Shown: positions 23,013 to 31,621, numbered from the stretch's first letter. The stretch: 32,826 nt of DNA from Ktedonobacteria bacterium (GCA_027459705.1 DAIDHM010000059.1:1-32826), one strand, 5' to 3'. The notes: a model not told the origin generated them from the letters alone. A program made the numbers and translations.

Positions 23013-24572
23013 TCACATCTGCTCGGGGTGACGCTGCTGCAGTTGCAGCAAGCCGATAATGGTCTTCGCATCGACAATCTCGCCTGAAGTCACCTGCGCG
23101 ATCGCATCGCCGAGCGGCAGGCGGCGCGTGGCCATAATCTCCTGCGGATCAACCCCCGTCCGCAGGTCGGTCAGCCCCGTTGCCAGATAAACATAGAGTC
23201 GCTCATCCGTGAACCCCGCAGAAGAGTAATACCAACCCATTGCGGTGAACGCACTGGCCTCATAGCCGGTCTCTTCGCGCAGTTCGCGGCGTGCGGCATC
23301 CTCGGGCGTTTCTTGCCCATCGATCAGTCCGGCGGGCAGTTCCAGCAAGACCTGACCTACTGCATCGCGATATTGTTCCACAAACAATACTTCCTGTGTC
23401 TCCAGGAAGTAGGGGACGATCACGACGGCGGGTACGTGCTCGACGATCTCGCGTACTCCGGGAGTTCCATCTGGCTGGATAATCGAGTCGACACGCAGAT
23501 GGACGACCTGGCCATCAAAGATGCGTTTGGACGCGGTCACGGGATGGATGGGGGTCCCGGGAGTGTAGCTGGTAGGTTGTAACTGTTCTCTGAAAACCTC
23601 GGATCTTGGGGTGGTTGTTTCTGTCTCTTGGCGATTTGCCTGCCTACCACTTTCGGTATGATCCTTGACCTCTTGTTTTGGGGGAATGAGCAGCATGTCG
23701 AAAACCCACATATGCCCAGCCAGAAGTCCTAAGAAGAGGATAATCGCCACCACAACACTGTTTGGATCTGTCAGTTGCGCGTGCTGGTTGAGCCCCAGCA
23801 GGAAGATGCCAGCGAAGAATGCCGCGGAATTCAGTAACGCGATGAGGAATGCCGAGTAGTAGAACACATTGCCACGTTTATGCGTGGCCGGGATACTTTC
23901 GGGTTTGAAATAGAACGCGACGCGCAAGGCATCGCCATGCAGCGGTGAGCCATTGACAATCATGAATTCTTTGATGTAATTCATCGCCATCACGCTGCCT
24001 GCCCAGGCGACCCTCAATGCGATGATCTGCAGGAAGAGAATGCCGCCGACGATCGACATCAGCCATAGCAATGGCACTCCCGCGACGGCCAGTGTCGGAT
24101 TATTTGAAGCCAGGGATACCACACCAGTACCCACCCCACCCGCGATCAACAGGTAAAAATTGACGATTGTGAGTCGATGCTCCATCGCTTGCTCGGCGGT
24201 CTTTGATCCATACTCGTATTCTTTTTCTAAAATCTTCTCGATAGGGATGCCCTCGACTCCCTCGGGCATAGGCGTACGCGCGTGGTTCGGGAGCGGGGGG
24301 AGCTTATAGGGAAAAAGAAACCCAAGCATAGTGCCAATCGCGAGGAGTATGCCGAGGTAGAGTGCGGCGGATCCCAGCACCTGGACATTGCTTTTATCGC
24401 CCACATACGGCCCGATAATCGCGGGGATGCCAGGAATGAACGCTCCAATGCCAACAATAAGTGCAAGTATAGTCGTCATGGTGATCCCAATTCGTGCTGG
24501 TATATAAGATGGGATTTTTTGGGGTTGCTTTTCCTGTCGCGTGGACGATTGCTCGTGTTGATGCCGTGCCAT
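23013..24572 (-). CDS. Six-helix membrane domain fused to an ADP-ribose pyrophosphatase-type Nudix hydrolase
   Basis: The first ~300 of 519 residues hold about six hydrophobic helices (near 30-52, 66-86, 136-156, 164-190, 237-260 and 273-296). Between the second and third lies a charged segment, IEKILEKEYEYGSKTAEQAMEHR in two parts. After a hydrophilic linker comes a Nudix domain whose box reads G-LIDGQ-E-TPEDAAR-REL-REETG (about 415-437), with EYRDAVG-type flanks (EQYRDAVGQVLLELPAG) typical of ADP-ribose/nucleoside-diphosphate-sugar hydrolases. Catalysis would occur at the cytoplasmic face. AGAGGG precedes the ATG at 24572. The membrane part is not recognised but resembles small sensor-like TM domains. 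No partner gene makes the substrate clear. Confidence 0.8.
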   Translation of the reverse strand: MARHQHEQSSTRQEKQPQKIPSYIPARIGITMTTILALIVGIGAFIPGIPAIIGPYVGDKSNVQVLGSAALYLGILLAIGTMLGFLFPYKLPPLPNHARTPMPEGVEGIPIEKILEKEYEYGSKTAEQAMEHRLTIVNFYLLIAGGVGTGVVSLASNNPTLAVAGVPLLWLMSIVGGILFLQIIALRVAWAGSVMAMNYIKEFMIVNGSPLHGDALRVAFYFKPESIPATHKRGNVFYYSAFLIALLNSAAFFAGIFLLGLNQHAQLTDPNSVVVAIILFLGLLAGHMWVFDMLLIPPKQEVKDHTESGRQANRQETETTTPRSEVFREQLQPTSYTPGTPIHPVTASKRIFDGQVVHLRVDSIIQPDGTPGVREIVEHVPAVVIVPYFLETQEVLFVEQYRDAVGQVLLELPAGLIDGQETPEDAARRELREETGYEASAFTAMGWYYSSAGFTDERLYVYLATGLTDLRTGVDPQEIMATRRLPLGDAIAQVTSGEIVDAKTIIGLLQLQQRHPEQM

Positions 24573-24631
24573 GCGTCGCCCTCTTTTCATCGCATCGTGT
24601 GGGTCACTGAAAAAAACTTGCTCGCTGCCGC

Positions 24632-24660
24632 ATTATCCCAGATCCCAAGCTCGGCGGCAA
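24632..24660 (-). promoter_or_regulatory. Candidate promoter for the Nudix-fusion gene
   Basis: TTGCCG (24655-24660) and GATAAT (24632-24637) lie 17 bp apart on the minus strand, four and five of six consensus bases. The leader would be about 54 nt. Confidence 0.5.
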
Positions 24661-24936
24661 GAGTTCTTGATCACATTTCAGACCCGACCTCACTGCTCTT
24701 TCATAACACAAGGTGTTGTACATAGGGTGGTTGGCAACTTCCAGCTATGATGAGCGATAGTCATGCATACTGTACCTCTCGCCACATCCTGGGATGTATC
24801 GACGCAGGCGACACATCCTGTAAGTGTGCTATTATTGAATATACTTCAGCTTGATTTTTCAGGGTGGTGGCAGAGCGTGCCCTTAGCATCAAAGTAGCTT
24901 TGGGGGATGCAACATTAGCATCGACACGCTCATGAG

Positions 24937-24961
24937 TTCGCCCACAGTTCGTGTGGGCGAA
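24937..24961 (+). repeat. Leader hairpin upstream of the small membrane-protein gene
   Basis: Perfect 10-base arms (TTCGCCCACA and TGTGGGCGAA) enclose a GTTCG loop, 44 bases before the ATG at 25006. There is no T-tract on either side, so I read it as a leader structure or a DNA operator and not as a terminator. Confidence 0.45.
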
Positions 24962-25005
24962 GGCAAGCTCTGTTCCTATCGTTTTGAAGAAGAGGAATCG
25001 TACGC

Positions 25006-25362
25006 ATGCGTCGTTCTTCCGGGGTCCTCGTTGTGATCATCCTCCTGGCGGTGACGGCCGCCGGTATACATTTCAGTCGCGCGCTCGCGAACCCACGCAT
25101 TACAGCCCTCTTTATGTTGAATGGGCTGGGCTTTCTGGTGTTGGCGGCCGCGATAGCCGTACCGCGCAACTTACGCTGGCGGGCTGTCGCCCGGCGAGCA
25201 TTGATTGGGTACGCCGGTCTGACATTGGTGTTATTTTTTCTCTGGAATCTCATCAAACATGAGTGGTTGCTGATCGGCTTTGCCAGCGTCATTGTCGAAG
25301 TGGCGATCATCGCTGGCGTGTGGTGGCTGGATCGCGCGGCGTCGATGCCGCACGCAGGTTAG
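25006..25362 (+). CDS. Four-helix small membrane protein, unknown
   Basis: The 118 residues form about four hydrophobic helices (near 6-24, 32-52, 63-83 and 88-108) linked by short basic loops (VPRNLRWRAVARRAL). No catalytic residues stand out and I cannot name the family. AGAGGA lies nine bases upstream. It is 80 bp upstream of the esterase gene on the same strand, so probably the first gene of a three-gene operon. Confidence 0.65.
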   Translation: MRRSSGVLVVIILLAVTAAGIHFSRALANPRITALFMLNGLGFLVLAAAIAVPRNLRWRAVARRALIGYAGLTLVLFFLWNLIKHEWLLIGFASVIVEVAIIAGVWWLDRAASMPHAG

Positions 25363-25442
25363 CCACCGAAAGCAGAAATGGCCCAACGCCGAACCGGAAG
25401 CTGACGTAATTCATGCGCAGAACACTCAAGGAGATCCGCACT

Positions 25443-26429
25443 ATGCTCGCCGACATGCCATTGGGCGAATTACGTATATATCGCCCCGAACTGACCCACG
25501 CCCCGGATTTTGATACGTTCTGGGAGAGCACCCTGGCAGAGAATGCCGCCCAACCACTGGATGCTACTGTGGAAACTCTTGAGTATCCCGTCGAGCGCGT
25601 CCGTGTCATGGATGTGCGCTACACGGGCTTCGGCGCGGGCACGACGCGCGTCGCGGCGACCTTATTGGAGCCGACGGAACCCTATCGCGTGGCGACGGGC
25701 CGCTTTGCTGGGCAGACGCCGACACTCATAATCTTCCATGGCTACAGCGGTTGGCGCGGCTATGTCTCAGATTCGCTCGTTTGGGCCTTGCAAGGCTTCA
25801 ATGTGCTCGCGATCGATACGCGTGGCCAGAACGGCGATACCCCCGATCACCAACCATACCCTTCCGGATCTGTCGTTGGCCATATGTCGAAAGGCATCGC
25901 CAGTCCCGAGACGTATTATTATCGCTATGCGTATATGGATTGCGTCCGCGCGTTGACTTTCCTGCGCGATCGCTTCCCAGGCGCGCCGATTCTCCTCAAG
26001 GGCAAGAGTCAGGGCGGCGGATTGACGCTGGCGGCAGCGGCGCTCGGTGGCCAGGCTGATCTCGTGGGGATTATGCCTGATGTCCCCTACCTCTGCCATT
26101 TCGCCCGTGCGCTGGAGGTCTTCGGCGACGGTCCCTATCAGGAATTGGTGCAATATTTCCGCATTCATCCTGAGCGCTATGAAGTTAGCATGCGGACACT
26201 GACGTACTTTGATGGCATGAATCTGGCGGCGCGCATCAACACCCCATCGCTGGTCTCAGTCGGATTGCTCGATACGATCTGTCCGCCATCGACAGGCTTT
26301 GCCGTCTTCAATCATCTGGCCTCCGCCACCAAAGAGTTGGTGGTCTATCCATTTGGCGAACACGCGGGCGGCATCAGTGCGCACGATGAGCCACAGTTCC
26401 GCTTCGCGCGAGCTTGCCTCGCCAGGTGA
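25443..26429 (+). CDS. Acetyl xylan esterase / cephalosporin-C deacetylase family (AXE1) hydrolase
   Basis: The 328-residue protein begins like the AXE1 family (PELTHAPDFDTFWEST) and has IIFHGYSGW as oxyanion strand. GKSQGGG (nucleophile Ser189), VGLLDTICPPSTGFAVFNH (Asp277) and PFGEHAGG (His307) complete the alpha/beta-hydrolase triad. DTRGQNGD and YYYRYAYMDCVRAL are typical conserved blocks. The family removes acetyl groups from xylo-oligosaccharides and cephalosporin C, mostly inside the cell; no signal peptide is seen. AAGGAG precedes the ATG at 25443. The GNAT gene starts 10 bp after its stop. Confidence 0.9.
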   Translation: MLADMPLGELRIYRPELTHAPDFDTFWESTLAENAAQPLDATVETLEYPVERVRVMDVRYTGFGAGTTRVAATLLEPTEPYRVATGRFAGQTPTLIIFHGYSGWRGYVSDSLVWALQGFNVLAIDTRGQNGDTPDHQPYPSGSVVGHMSKGIASPETYYYRYAYMDCVRALTFLRDRFPGAPILLKGKSQGGGLTLAAAALGGQADLVGIMPDVPYLCHFARALEVFGDGPYQELVQYFRIHPERYEVSMRTLTYFDGMNLAARINTPSLVSVGLLDTICPPSTGFAVFNHLASATKELVVYPFGEHAGGISAHDEPQFRFARACLAR

Positions 26430-26439
26430 GGAGGGCGAC

Positions 26440-27018
26440 ATGACGGAGCCAATCCTGTTGCCATTGTTCGATGCTCTACGCGGCCCGCGTGTCACCATCC
26501 GCCCTTATGAGGATGGGGATGCGCAAGGACTGTACGACGCGGTTGCCGCTTCACGCGATCACATCCGCCCCTGGCTGCCTTTCGCGGACGCGCATCAAAC
26601 TGTTGAGGCATCGCTCGTTTTCATCCGCCAGGCACGTGCCAGGTGGATCATCCGCGAGGATGGGAACCTGGCACTGATTGCCAACGCCGACGGGCACTTT
26701 CTGGGCGGCATTGGCATGCATCCGCGCAATTGGGACCTGCCCGCGTTCGAGATCGGCTACTGGTTGCGAGTCGATGCCGAAGGTCAGGGCTATATGGTGG
26801 AAGCGGTCCGGCTGCTGACGCGCTACTTGTTGGAGGACCTTGGGGCGCAACGCGTCATGATCCGTTGTGATGAGCACAATACTCGAAGTGCCAACGTCGC
26901 ACGGCGCCTGGGTTTTGCCGAGGAAGGTCGACTCCGCAATGCCGAGCCGGGTCCCAATGGCCCGCGTACCATGCTTTATTTCGCGCGCGTCCCGGGCGAC
27001 CCACCGCTACCCGCGTAA
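26440..27018 (+). CDS. GNAT N-acetyltransferase, RimJ/RimL type
   Basis: The 192-residue protein has the RimL-like order: LRGPRVTIRPYEDGDA at the start, SRDHIRPWLPF, GGIGMHPRNWDLPAFEIGYWLRVDAEGQGYMVEAV with the acetyl-CoA-binding Q/R-G-x-G turn, and the end motif CDEHNTRSANVARRLGFAEEGRLR. Members acetylate ribosomal protein N-termini, amino acids or small amines using acetyl-CoA. The real substrate is unknown. GAGGAGGG precedes the ATG closely. It follows the esterase gene by 10 bp; pairing an esterase with an acetyltransferase may be coincidental. Confidence 0.88.
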   Translation: MTEPILLPLFDALRGPRVTIRPYEDGDAQGLYDAVAASRDHIRPWLPFADAHQTVEASLVFIRQARARWIIREDGNLALIANADGHFLGGIGMHPRNWDLPAFEIGYWLRVDAEGQGYMVEAVRLLTRYLLEDLGAQRVMIRCDEHNTRSANVARRLGFAEEGRLRNAEPGPNGPRTMLYFARVPGDPPLPA

Positions 27019-27558
27019 TGGTGGCAATACAGGGTGTATGACGCTGGCTCACAAGGATGCGACGCATGGTCGCAGCTGGCAGTCATATGCGCAAATGATT
27101 GTGCCACACTGTTGTTGCGAGGATCAGATTTCATTCAATCTTTGAGGAAGATACCGCTCCCCCAGATGCGATCCTAGGCGGTAGATACCAAATTCGCTCG
27201 GTTTTGCGATGTGAGACGCACGACCGGGCTACTCGAACTATATTCCACTGGCATACCCCTGATGGTCACCCCTGCCTAGAATGTTGTATTACAACCGACC
27301 GATCCTGTAGAGATCGAGACAAAACCAAGTGTATCCCTGATCGGCGTGTCTCCGCATTTGCTGTTCACCAGCCCATGCATAGGCCTCACCGCAGAGTTGC
27401 CTTTACCCATTCGTCCTGATCTCGCCATCCCCGGTGGTCTCTCTTACTCAAGAAATTCGTTGCACAGGTCGACGAAATACTTGTGTACATCCTGTGTGAC
27501 AGATGCGCCAGGAACTAGGGGACTCAGTCCCCGACGCCGTGAAGGGGTGACCACCTGT
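27019..27558. other. 540-bp region upstream of the flagellin gene, mostly non-coding
   Basis: No well-supported gene. A plus-strand frame (27099-27419) encodes DAILGGRYQIRSVL, which recalls the start of a bacterial Ser/Thr kinase N-lobe, but no glycine-rich loop or catalytic part follows, so it is at most a remnant. A sigma-28-like pair is weak: TCAA at 27448-27451 and GTCGACGA at 27468-27475. A small hairpin lies at 27518-27532. Confidence 0.4.
27518..27532 (+). repeat. Leader hairpin before flagellin
   Basis: GGGGACT and AGTCCCC pair around a single C, 26 bases before the flagellin ATG. It could influence message stability or translation. Confidence 0.35.
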
Positions 27559-29478
27559 ATGGGATTCTCCATCGACCCGAGTAGTTACGCAAACCTGATT
27601 GAAAGTAGCCTCTACACCAACAACGCCAACCTCACCCAGGCCATGACGCGTCTGGCGACCGGGTTACGCATTAATAGCGCTGCTGATGATCCTGCTGGTA
27701 TGGCCATCAGCAATGTCTTACAAAGTCAGGTGAGCGGTCTTAACCAGGGCGTCAGCAATGCGCAGGCGGGCATCTCGCTGATTCAGACCGCCAGTGGAGC
27801 GCTGCAAAATACCTCGACCACACTGCAGAACATGCAAACGCTCGCGACAGAGGCGGCAACCGGCACCTACTCAGCATCACAGGTCGCTGCCATGCAACAA
27901 CAAATGAATGAGTATGCCCAGCAGATCGACAACACCGTCAATACAACGACCTATAACGGTAAGAGCCTGCTCTCTGGCGCGCTGCAGAATATCTCGCTGC
28001 AGATCGGTCCCAATGCCGGCGATACCCAGACGCTCAATATTGGTCCGATGGACGCCGCCACGCTAGGCGTCGCGGGCAATGCCGCCAATCTCATTCAGGG
28101 GCAGAACGCCGCCAACGTCACCACGCTCTCGAATGTTGGCACGGGCTTCGCGGCGTCCTCGACAGGCGAACAATTCGCGGTCAAAGCAACCAATATCACC
28201 ACGACCACCGCGGCGACCTACAACGCGGCGGGGGTGGCCTCCACCACCGCCTCGGCAGCGCAGAACCAGGGTGGCGAATCCGTGACGCTGGGCGGCACCT
28301 ATTCTGGCGGTACCAATCAGGACTATGTCATGAAAGTGACCAGCGTCAACAGTCAGGGTACCATCACCGGCCTCGAATATGCTCAGGCCAATACCGGCGC
28401 GACCGGGACGCTCGGATCCTGGACCGCGGCCACCTACAACGGGACGAATTTCACACTCAATAACGGCATCACGGCGACCTTCACCAATGGCGCGGCCACT
28501 GCTCAGAATGGCGATACTTTCACCTTTACCGCCAACTCAGGCGCGGGCTATACGAATCAGCAAGCGAGCACGAACTTCAGCCAGGCGACCGGGACGCTCT
28601 CGGGCACATATACTGGGACGACCAACACCAATTATGCCGTACGCGCCGTCGCGCTCGATAGCTATAACAACGTCTCGGGCATCCAGGTCTCTACCGATGG
28701 GGGTCATACCTGGGGATCGACCATTACCACCACCACCGTCACCGCCGCGGCAGGCACTGCCACGGCATTCTCAATCGGCAATGGCCTGACCTACACCTGG
28801 AATCCAGGGACCTCTGGCGGAGCTTTCCTGGCAAGCTCCGCCGCCAGCAACAACGACACTTTTACCTTCAACGCTGTCGCTGCCAATCAAAATGTGCAGT
28901 TCTTGCAGATGAGTGATACCACTCTGAACAGCGGCGGCACCGCCAAGTATAGCGGTACTGCGGCCAACATAGGGGTGGGCGTGATGCTCAATGCCGGGCA
29001 GACCAGCGCTAATCTGGGTGTTGGAACTCAGACGTTGACCGCCACCTTCAATGCCCCTGGCACGACCGGCGGCATCCAAGCCGGAACTTCGACCTTCACG
29101 GTCAGCGCGCCCCAGGCCGCGGTTGTCAGCAACGGATCGGTGCTCACTAATGCCACCGCGCCCGCCGGCATCAACATCTCGACCACCGCGGCGGCATCGG
29201 CGGCGATCACTACAATCAGCAACGCCATCAGCCAGGTTGCGGCGCAGGAGGGGCAACTTGGCGCGGTTCAGGATCAATTGACCCAGTCGATTACACAGAT
29301 GACCAATACCAGCACTAACTTGCAAAACTCATATACCCAGATCACCTCGGCAAACATCGCCCAGGAGACAGTGAACCTGACGCGCGCCCAGATAACCCAA
29401 CAGGCAGCCCTGGCGATGCTGGCCCAGGCCAACCAGATTCCCAGCTATGCCCTGAAACTCTTACAGAACCTGCCATGA
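27559..29478 (+). CDS. fliC: Flagellin with a large duplicated insert domain
   Basis: The 639-residue protein has classical flagellin ends. N-terminal D0/D1 helices (about 1-145) include TRLATGLRINSAADDPAGMAIS, given here in part (LRINSAADDPAG), and NTTTYNGKSLLSG. The C-terminal D1/D0 (about 535-639) has QVAAQEGQLGAVQDQL and ETVNLTRAQITQQAALAMLAQ-type helices ending ALKLLQNLP. Between lie Thr/Gly/Ala-rich beta domains. Two related units (about 239-327 and 344-441) share L-GTY-G-TN-Y--, G-T-TFTN/TYTWN and NGDTFTF/NNDTFTF. Flagellin is exported through the flagellar type III system and forms the filament. AAGGGGTGA precedes the ATG at 27559. No other flagellar gene is near. Confidence 0.92.
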   Translation: MGFSIDPSSYANLIESSLYTNNANLTQAMTRLATGLRINSAADDPAGMAISNVLQSQVSGLNQGVSNAQAGISLIQTASGALQNTSTTLQNMQTLATEAATGTYSASQVAAMQQQMNEYAQQIDNTVNTTTYNGKSLLSGALQNISLQIGPNAGDTQTLNIGPMDAATLGVAGNAANLIQGQNAANVTTLSNVGTGFAASSTGEQFAVKATNITTTTAATYNAAGVASTTASAAQNQGGESVTLGGTYSGGTNQDYVMKVTSVNSQGTITGLEYAQANTGATGTLGSWTAATYNGTNFTLNNGITATFTNGAATAQNGDTFTFTANSGAGYTNQQASTNFSQATGTLSGTYTGTTNTNYAVRAVALDSYNNVSGIQVSTDGGHTWGSTITTTTVTAAAGTATAFSIGNGLTYTWNPGTSGGAFLASSAASNNDTFTFNAVAANQNVQFLQMSDTTLNSGGTAKYSGTAANIGVGVMLNAGQTSANLGVGTQTLTATFNAPGTTGGIQAGTSTFTVSAPQAAVVSNGSVLTNATAPAGINISTTAAASAAITTISNAISQVAAQEGQLGAVQDQLTQSITQMTNTSTNLQNSYTQITSANIAQETVNLTRAQITQQAALAMLAQANQIPSYALKLLQNLP

Positions 29479-29501
29479 TCCGTAGTGCACGAACTACGGA
29501 T
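29478..29501 (+). repeat. Inverted repeat just after the flagellin stop
   Basis: ATCCGTAGT and ACTACGGAT (nine-base arms, six-base loop) start at the last base of the stop codon. It lies between convergent genes and lacks a T-tract; it may still act as a 3' stabilising stem. Confidence 0.4.
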
Positions 29502-30045
29502 GGGGCGCGACACGCGCTGGCCAGGGTGCGGATTCTGGCAAAAGTGTGTACATACCTTCGTAGAAAGGGCGGACATATGGTGGAATCAACCGCATATCGG
29601 CCATCATACCGCTCGCCAGCCCTGCGAACATCTCCCAGTCGTTGCGCTCCACCAGCATCCCTGCCCAGTTCTGGGCGGGGATGCCATAGATATACCCACG
29701 TGCCAGCCCCTGCATACGCGCATAGCGCGGATCAGTCTCATGGGCCAGGACGTACGTGATATCCATCATTTCATCCTCGTGGCCGATGCGGCGGTCATGC
29801 CACCAGGCATGCGCCAGCTCATGGATGGCCGCCTCGAACTGGGCAGTATAGAGGAAAACGCGACGCAGATCTGGCACCCAGAAGCCGCCGCCGCGATAGC
29901 TCTGCAGATCTTCGACAGCGAAATCGATCTCAGCGCGGAACCACGCTTTGGCGTCATCCGCATAGGGGAAGCGCGTGAAAACCTCCTCACGAAATTTGGC
30001 CACGGCGGGATTATTACGCGCCAATTGCGCGTCAGTTCCATACAT
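29494..30045 (-). CDS. Putative zinc metallopeptidase-like protein (HExxH), unknown substrate
   Basis: The 183-residue protein has IHELAHAWWHD (His75, Glu76, His79), a full HExxH zinc-peptidase motif in a helix. About 60 residues later NDWEMFAGLASG offers Glu138 as the third ligand, an ExxA-type gluzincin layout. No signal peptide or membrane helix is present, so it would act in the cytoplasm unless exported by another route. I do not recognise the family. GGAGG lies eight bases before the ATG. It is 75 bp downstream of ftsY on the same strand and could be its operon partner. Confidence 0.65.
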   Translation of the reverse strand: MYGTDAQLARNNPAVAKFREEVFTRFPYADDAKAWFRAEIDFAVEDLQSYRGGGFWVPDLRRVFLYTAQFEAAIHELAHAWWHDRRIGHEDEMMDITYVLAHETDPRYARMQGLARGYIYGIPAQNWAGMLVERNDWEMFAGLASGMMADMRLIPPYVRPFYEGMYTLLPESAPWPARVAPHP

Positions 30046-30120
30046 ACGTCACACCTCCAATGCGCAATGGCATCGCGCGTTCAGCATGAACAGTGGCGTC
30101 TCGCAAAGAGCCTCAAGCGC

Positions 30121-31329
30121 TCAGTCCGCAAAGAGCGCGTCCACAAAGCTCTGTGGATCGAACGGCGCGAGATCCTGGACCTGCTCGCCAGTGCCGATAA
30201 ATTTGATTGGCAGACCCAATTCCGAACTGATGGAGAAGACCACGCCACCCCGCGCCGTGCCATCGAGCTTCGTCAGGATGATGCCACTGCACCCAACATC
30301 CTTGACGAAAGTCTTGGCCTGCAAAATGGCGTTCTGTCCCGTCGTCGCGTCCAACACCAACAGAACTTCGTGGGGAGCTTCGGCGTCGTAGCGCGCCAGG
30401 ATGCGTTCGATCTTCTTCAATTCTTCCATCAAATTCGACTTGGTATGGAGCCGACCGGCGGTATCGACAATCAGCACATCGGTTTTGCGCGCCTGGGCAG
30501 ATTCCATCGCATCGAAGACGACCGCTGCTGGGTCAGAGTTCTGCTGATGGCTGACGACAGGCACTTTCAGCCGATCGCCCCAGGTTCGCAGCTGTTCGAT
30601 GGCGGCAGCACGGAACGTATCGCCCGCTGCCAGCAGGACGCGGTGATTGTTCCGTTTGAGCATATTGGCCAGCTTGGCGATGCTGGTGGTTTTGCCCACG
30701 CCATTGACCCCTACGACCAGATAGACGGTGATTGGAGAGGACTCGGAGAAGACCAGTTCTTCTGGCTCACCCAGCAGGATCTGCAATTCTTCTTTGAGCG
30801 CCTCGCGCACTTCGGTACCGCGCTTCATACCCTCATAGCGGGCCCGCTCGCGCAATGTCTCCATCAACTTCTCGCTCAGTTGGACGCCAACATCGGCTTC
30901 CAGTAGGCTCTCTTCAAGGTCATCCCATAGTTCGTCAGTGATGACATCGCGAGCTAAGGCGTCATTGACGCGACCAAAAATGCCCCGGGTCCGCTGCAGG
31001 CCAGTGCGGAAGATATTGAAGCGTCGGGTCCGTTCGACTTCCGGTTCCTCTACCGATGCGTCGCTTTCTTCCTCATCGCTCTCGTCTTCGGCATACTCCA
31101 TTTCGTCATTCGCCGCGAGTATCGCTGAATCTGTGTCCACCGCAGACTCGGACATGAGCACCTGGTCGTCCTCCTCGGCGAAATCAGTGCTGTCATCTCC
31201 TAGGGCTTGGTCGTCCTCAGCGGCCTCTACGTCAACCGCATCCTCTGCCGCGACGACCGCCTCTGGTGCTAGCTGGGCTTCTTCCTCATCCGCGGATCGT
31301 CCGAAGATTGAGCGTATACGTTTGAACAT
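30121..31329 (-). CDS. ftsY: Signal recognition particle receptor FtsY
   Basis: The 402-residue protein has a very acidic A domain (about 10-100), the four-helix N domain, and the SRP-GTPase G domain. Visible G-domain motifs are P-loop GVNGVGKTTS (207-216), DTFRAAAIEQL (237-247), DTAGR (289-293), TKLDG (353-357) and the closing GTGEQVQDLAPFDPQ. FtsY docks Ffh-ribosome complexes at the membrane and releases the nascent chain to SecYEG. The acidic domain helps membrane and translocon binding. GAGGC precedes the ATG. Length and motif order are typical. Confidence 0.97.
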   Translation of the reverse strand: MFKRIRSIFGRSADEEEAQLAPEAVVAAEDAVDVEAAEDDQALGDDSTDFAEEDDQVLMSESAVDTDSAILAANDEMEYAEDESDEEESDASVEEPEVERTRRFNIFRTGLQRTRGIFGRVNDALARDVITDELWDDLEESLLEADVGVQLSEKLMETLRERARYEGMKRGTEVREALKEELQILLGEPEELVFSESSPITVYLVVGVNGVGKTTSIAKLANMLKRNNHRVLLAAGDTFRAAAIEQLRTWGDRLKVPVVSHQQNSDPAAVVFDAMESAQARKTDVLIVDTAGRLHTKSNLMEELKKIERILARYDAEAPHEVLLVLDATTGQNAILQAKTFVKDVGCSGIILTKLDGTARGGVVFSISSELGLPIKFIGTGEQVQDLAPFDPQSFVDALFAD

Positions 31330-31517
31330 GTTGCCTCATTTTCTATCGAGCGCATCGGGTAGCGATGCTTAACGTCTCGAGGGTGCGCTGGCCTGCCATA
31401 GCCGGCGACCGCGGAAAAAGTGTGCGATCCCCTTCGCATTGTACCCGAAAACACAAGGGATCGCCCGTGCTTTCGTCGGGGGAGTGTGAACTGGTTTTTG
31501 TCTGTACGCCCGATTCC

Positions 31518-31546
31518 TTGTGAGCACCCAAATAGCGCGATACAAT
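31518..31546 (+). promoter_or_regulatory. Promoter for the HicB-DinB fusion gene
   Basis: TTGTGA (31518-31523) and TACAAT (31541-31546) are 17 bp apart, four and five of six consensus bases. Transcription would start near 31553, just before the hairpin at 31561. Confidence 0.6.
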
Positions 31547-31560
31547 GCCACTGTACTTAT

Positions 31561-31579
31561 CGTGAGCGTTTCGCTCACG
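31561..31579 (+). repeat. 5'-leader hairpin
   Basis: CGTGAGCG and CGCTCACG pair around TTT. It would lie almost at the 5' end of the transcript from the promoter at 31518-31546, where it could protect the mRNA from 5'-end decay, or serve as a regulator site on DNA. Confidence 0.45.
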
Positions 31580-31621
31580 TATTCGCCACGATTATGGTGG
31601 CCAGAACGGAGGCCTTGTACG

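Larger units (their letters stand above)
24573..25005. other. 433-bp divergent intergenic region
   Basis: No supported gene. It contains a promoter for the Nudix gene (24632-24660), a hairpin near the downstream gene (24937-24961), a short palindrome ACATCC-TG-GGATGT (24784-24797), and a direct repeat of the sequence CACATCCTG (24783 and 24812). The plus-strand promoter for the membrane-protein/esterase operon was not found. Confidence 0.45.

Noticed and set aside
24937-24961. Hairpin read as an intrinsic terminator.
   Set aside because: There is no T-tract on either strand and no gene ends nearby; it is kept as a leader structure.
9104-27184. Near-identical 14-mers ATCCTAAGCGGTAG (9104-9117) and ATCCTAGGCGGTAG (27171-27184), upstream of ccoN and flagellin.
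   Set aside because: A one-mismatch 14-mer pair is expected many times by chance in a window this size, and the flanks do not match.
27346-27558. Upstream extension of the flagellin frame by 71 residues.
   Set aside because: Flagellins start right at the D0 helix; the ATG at 27559 has AAGGGGTGA and matches family starts.
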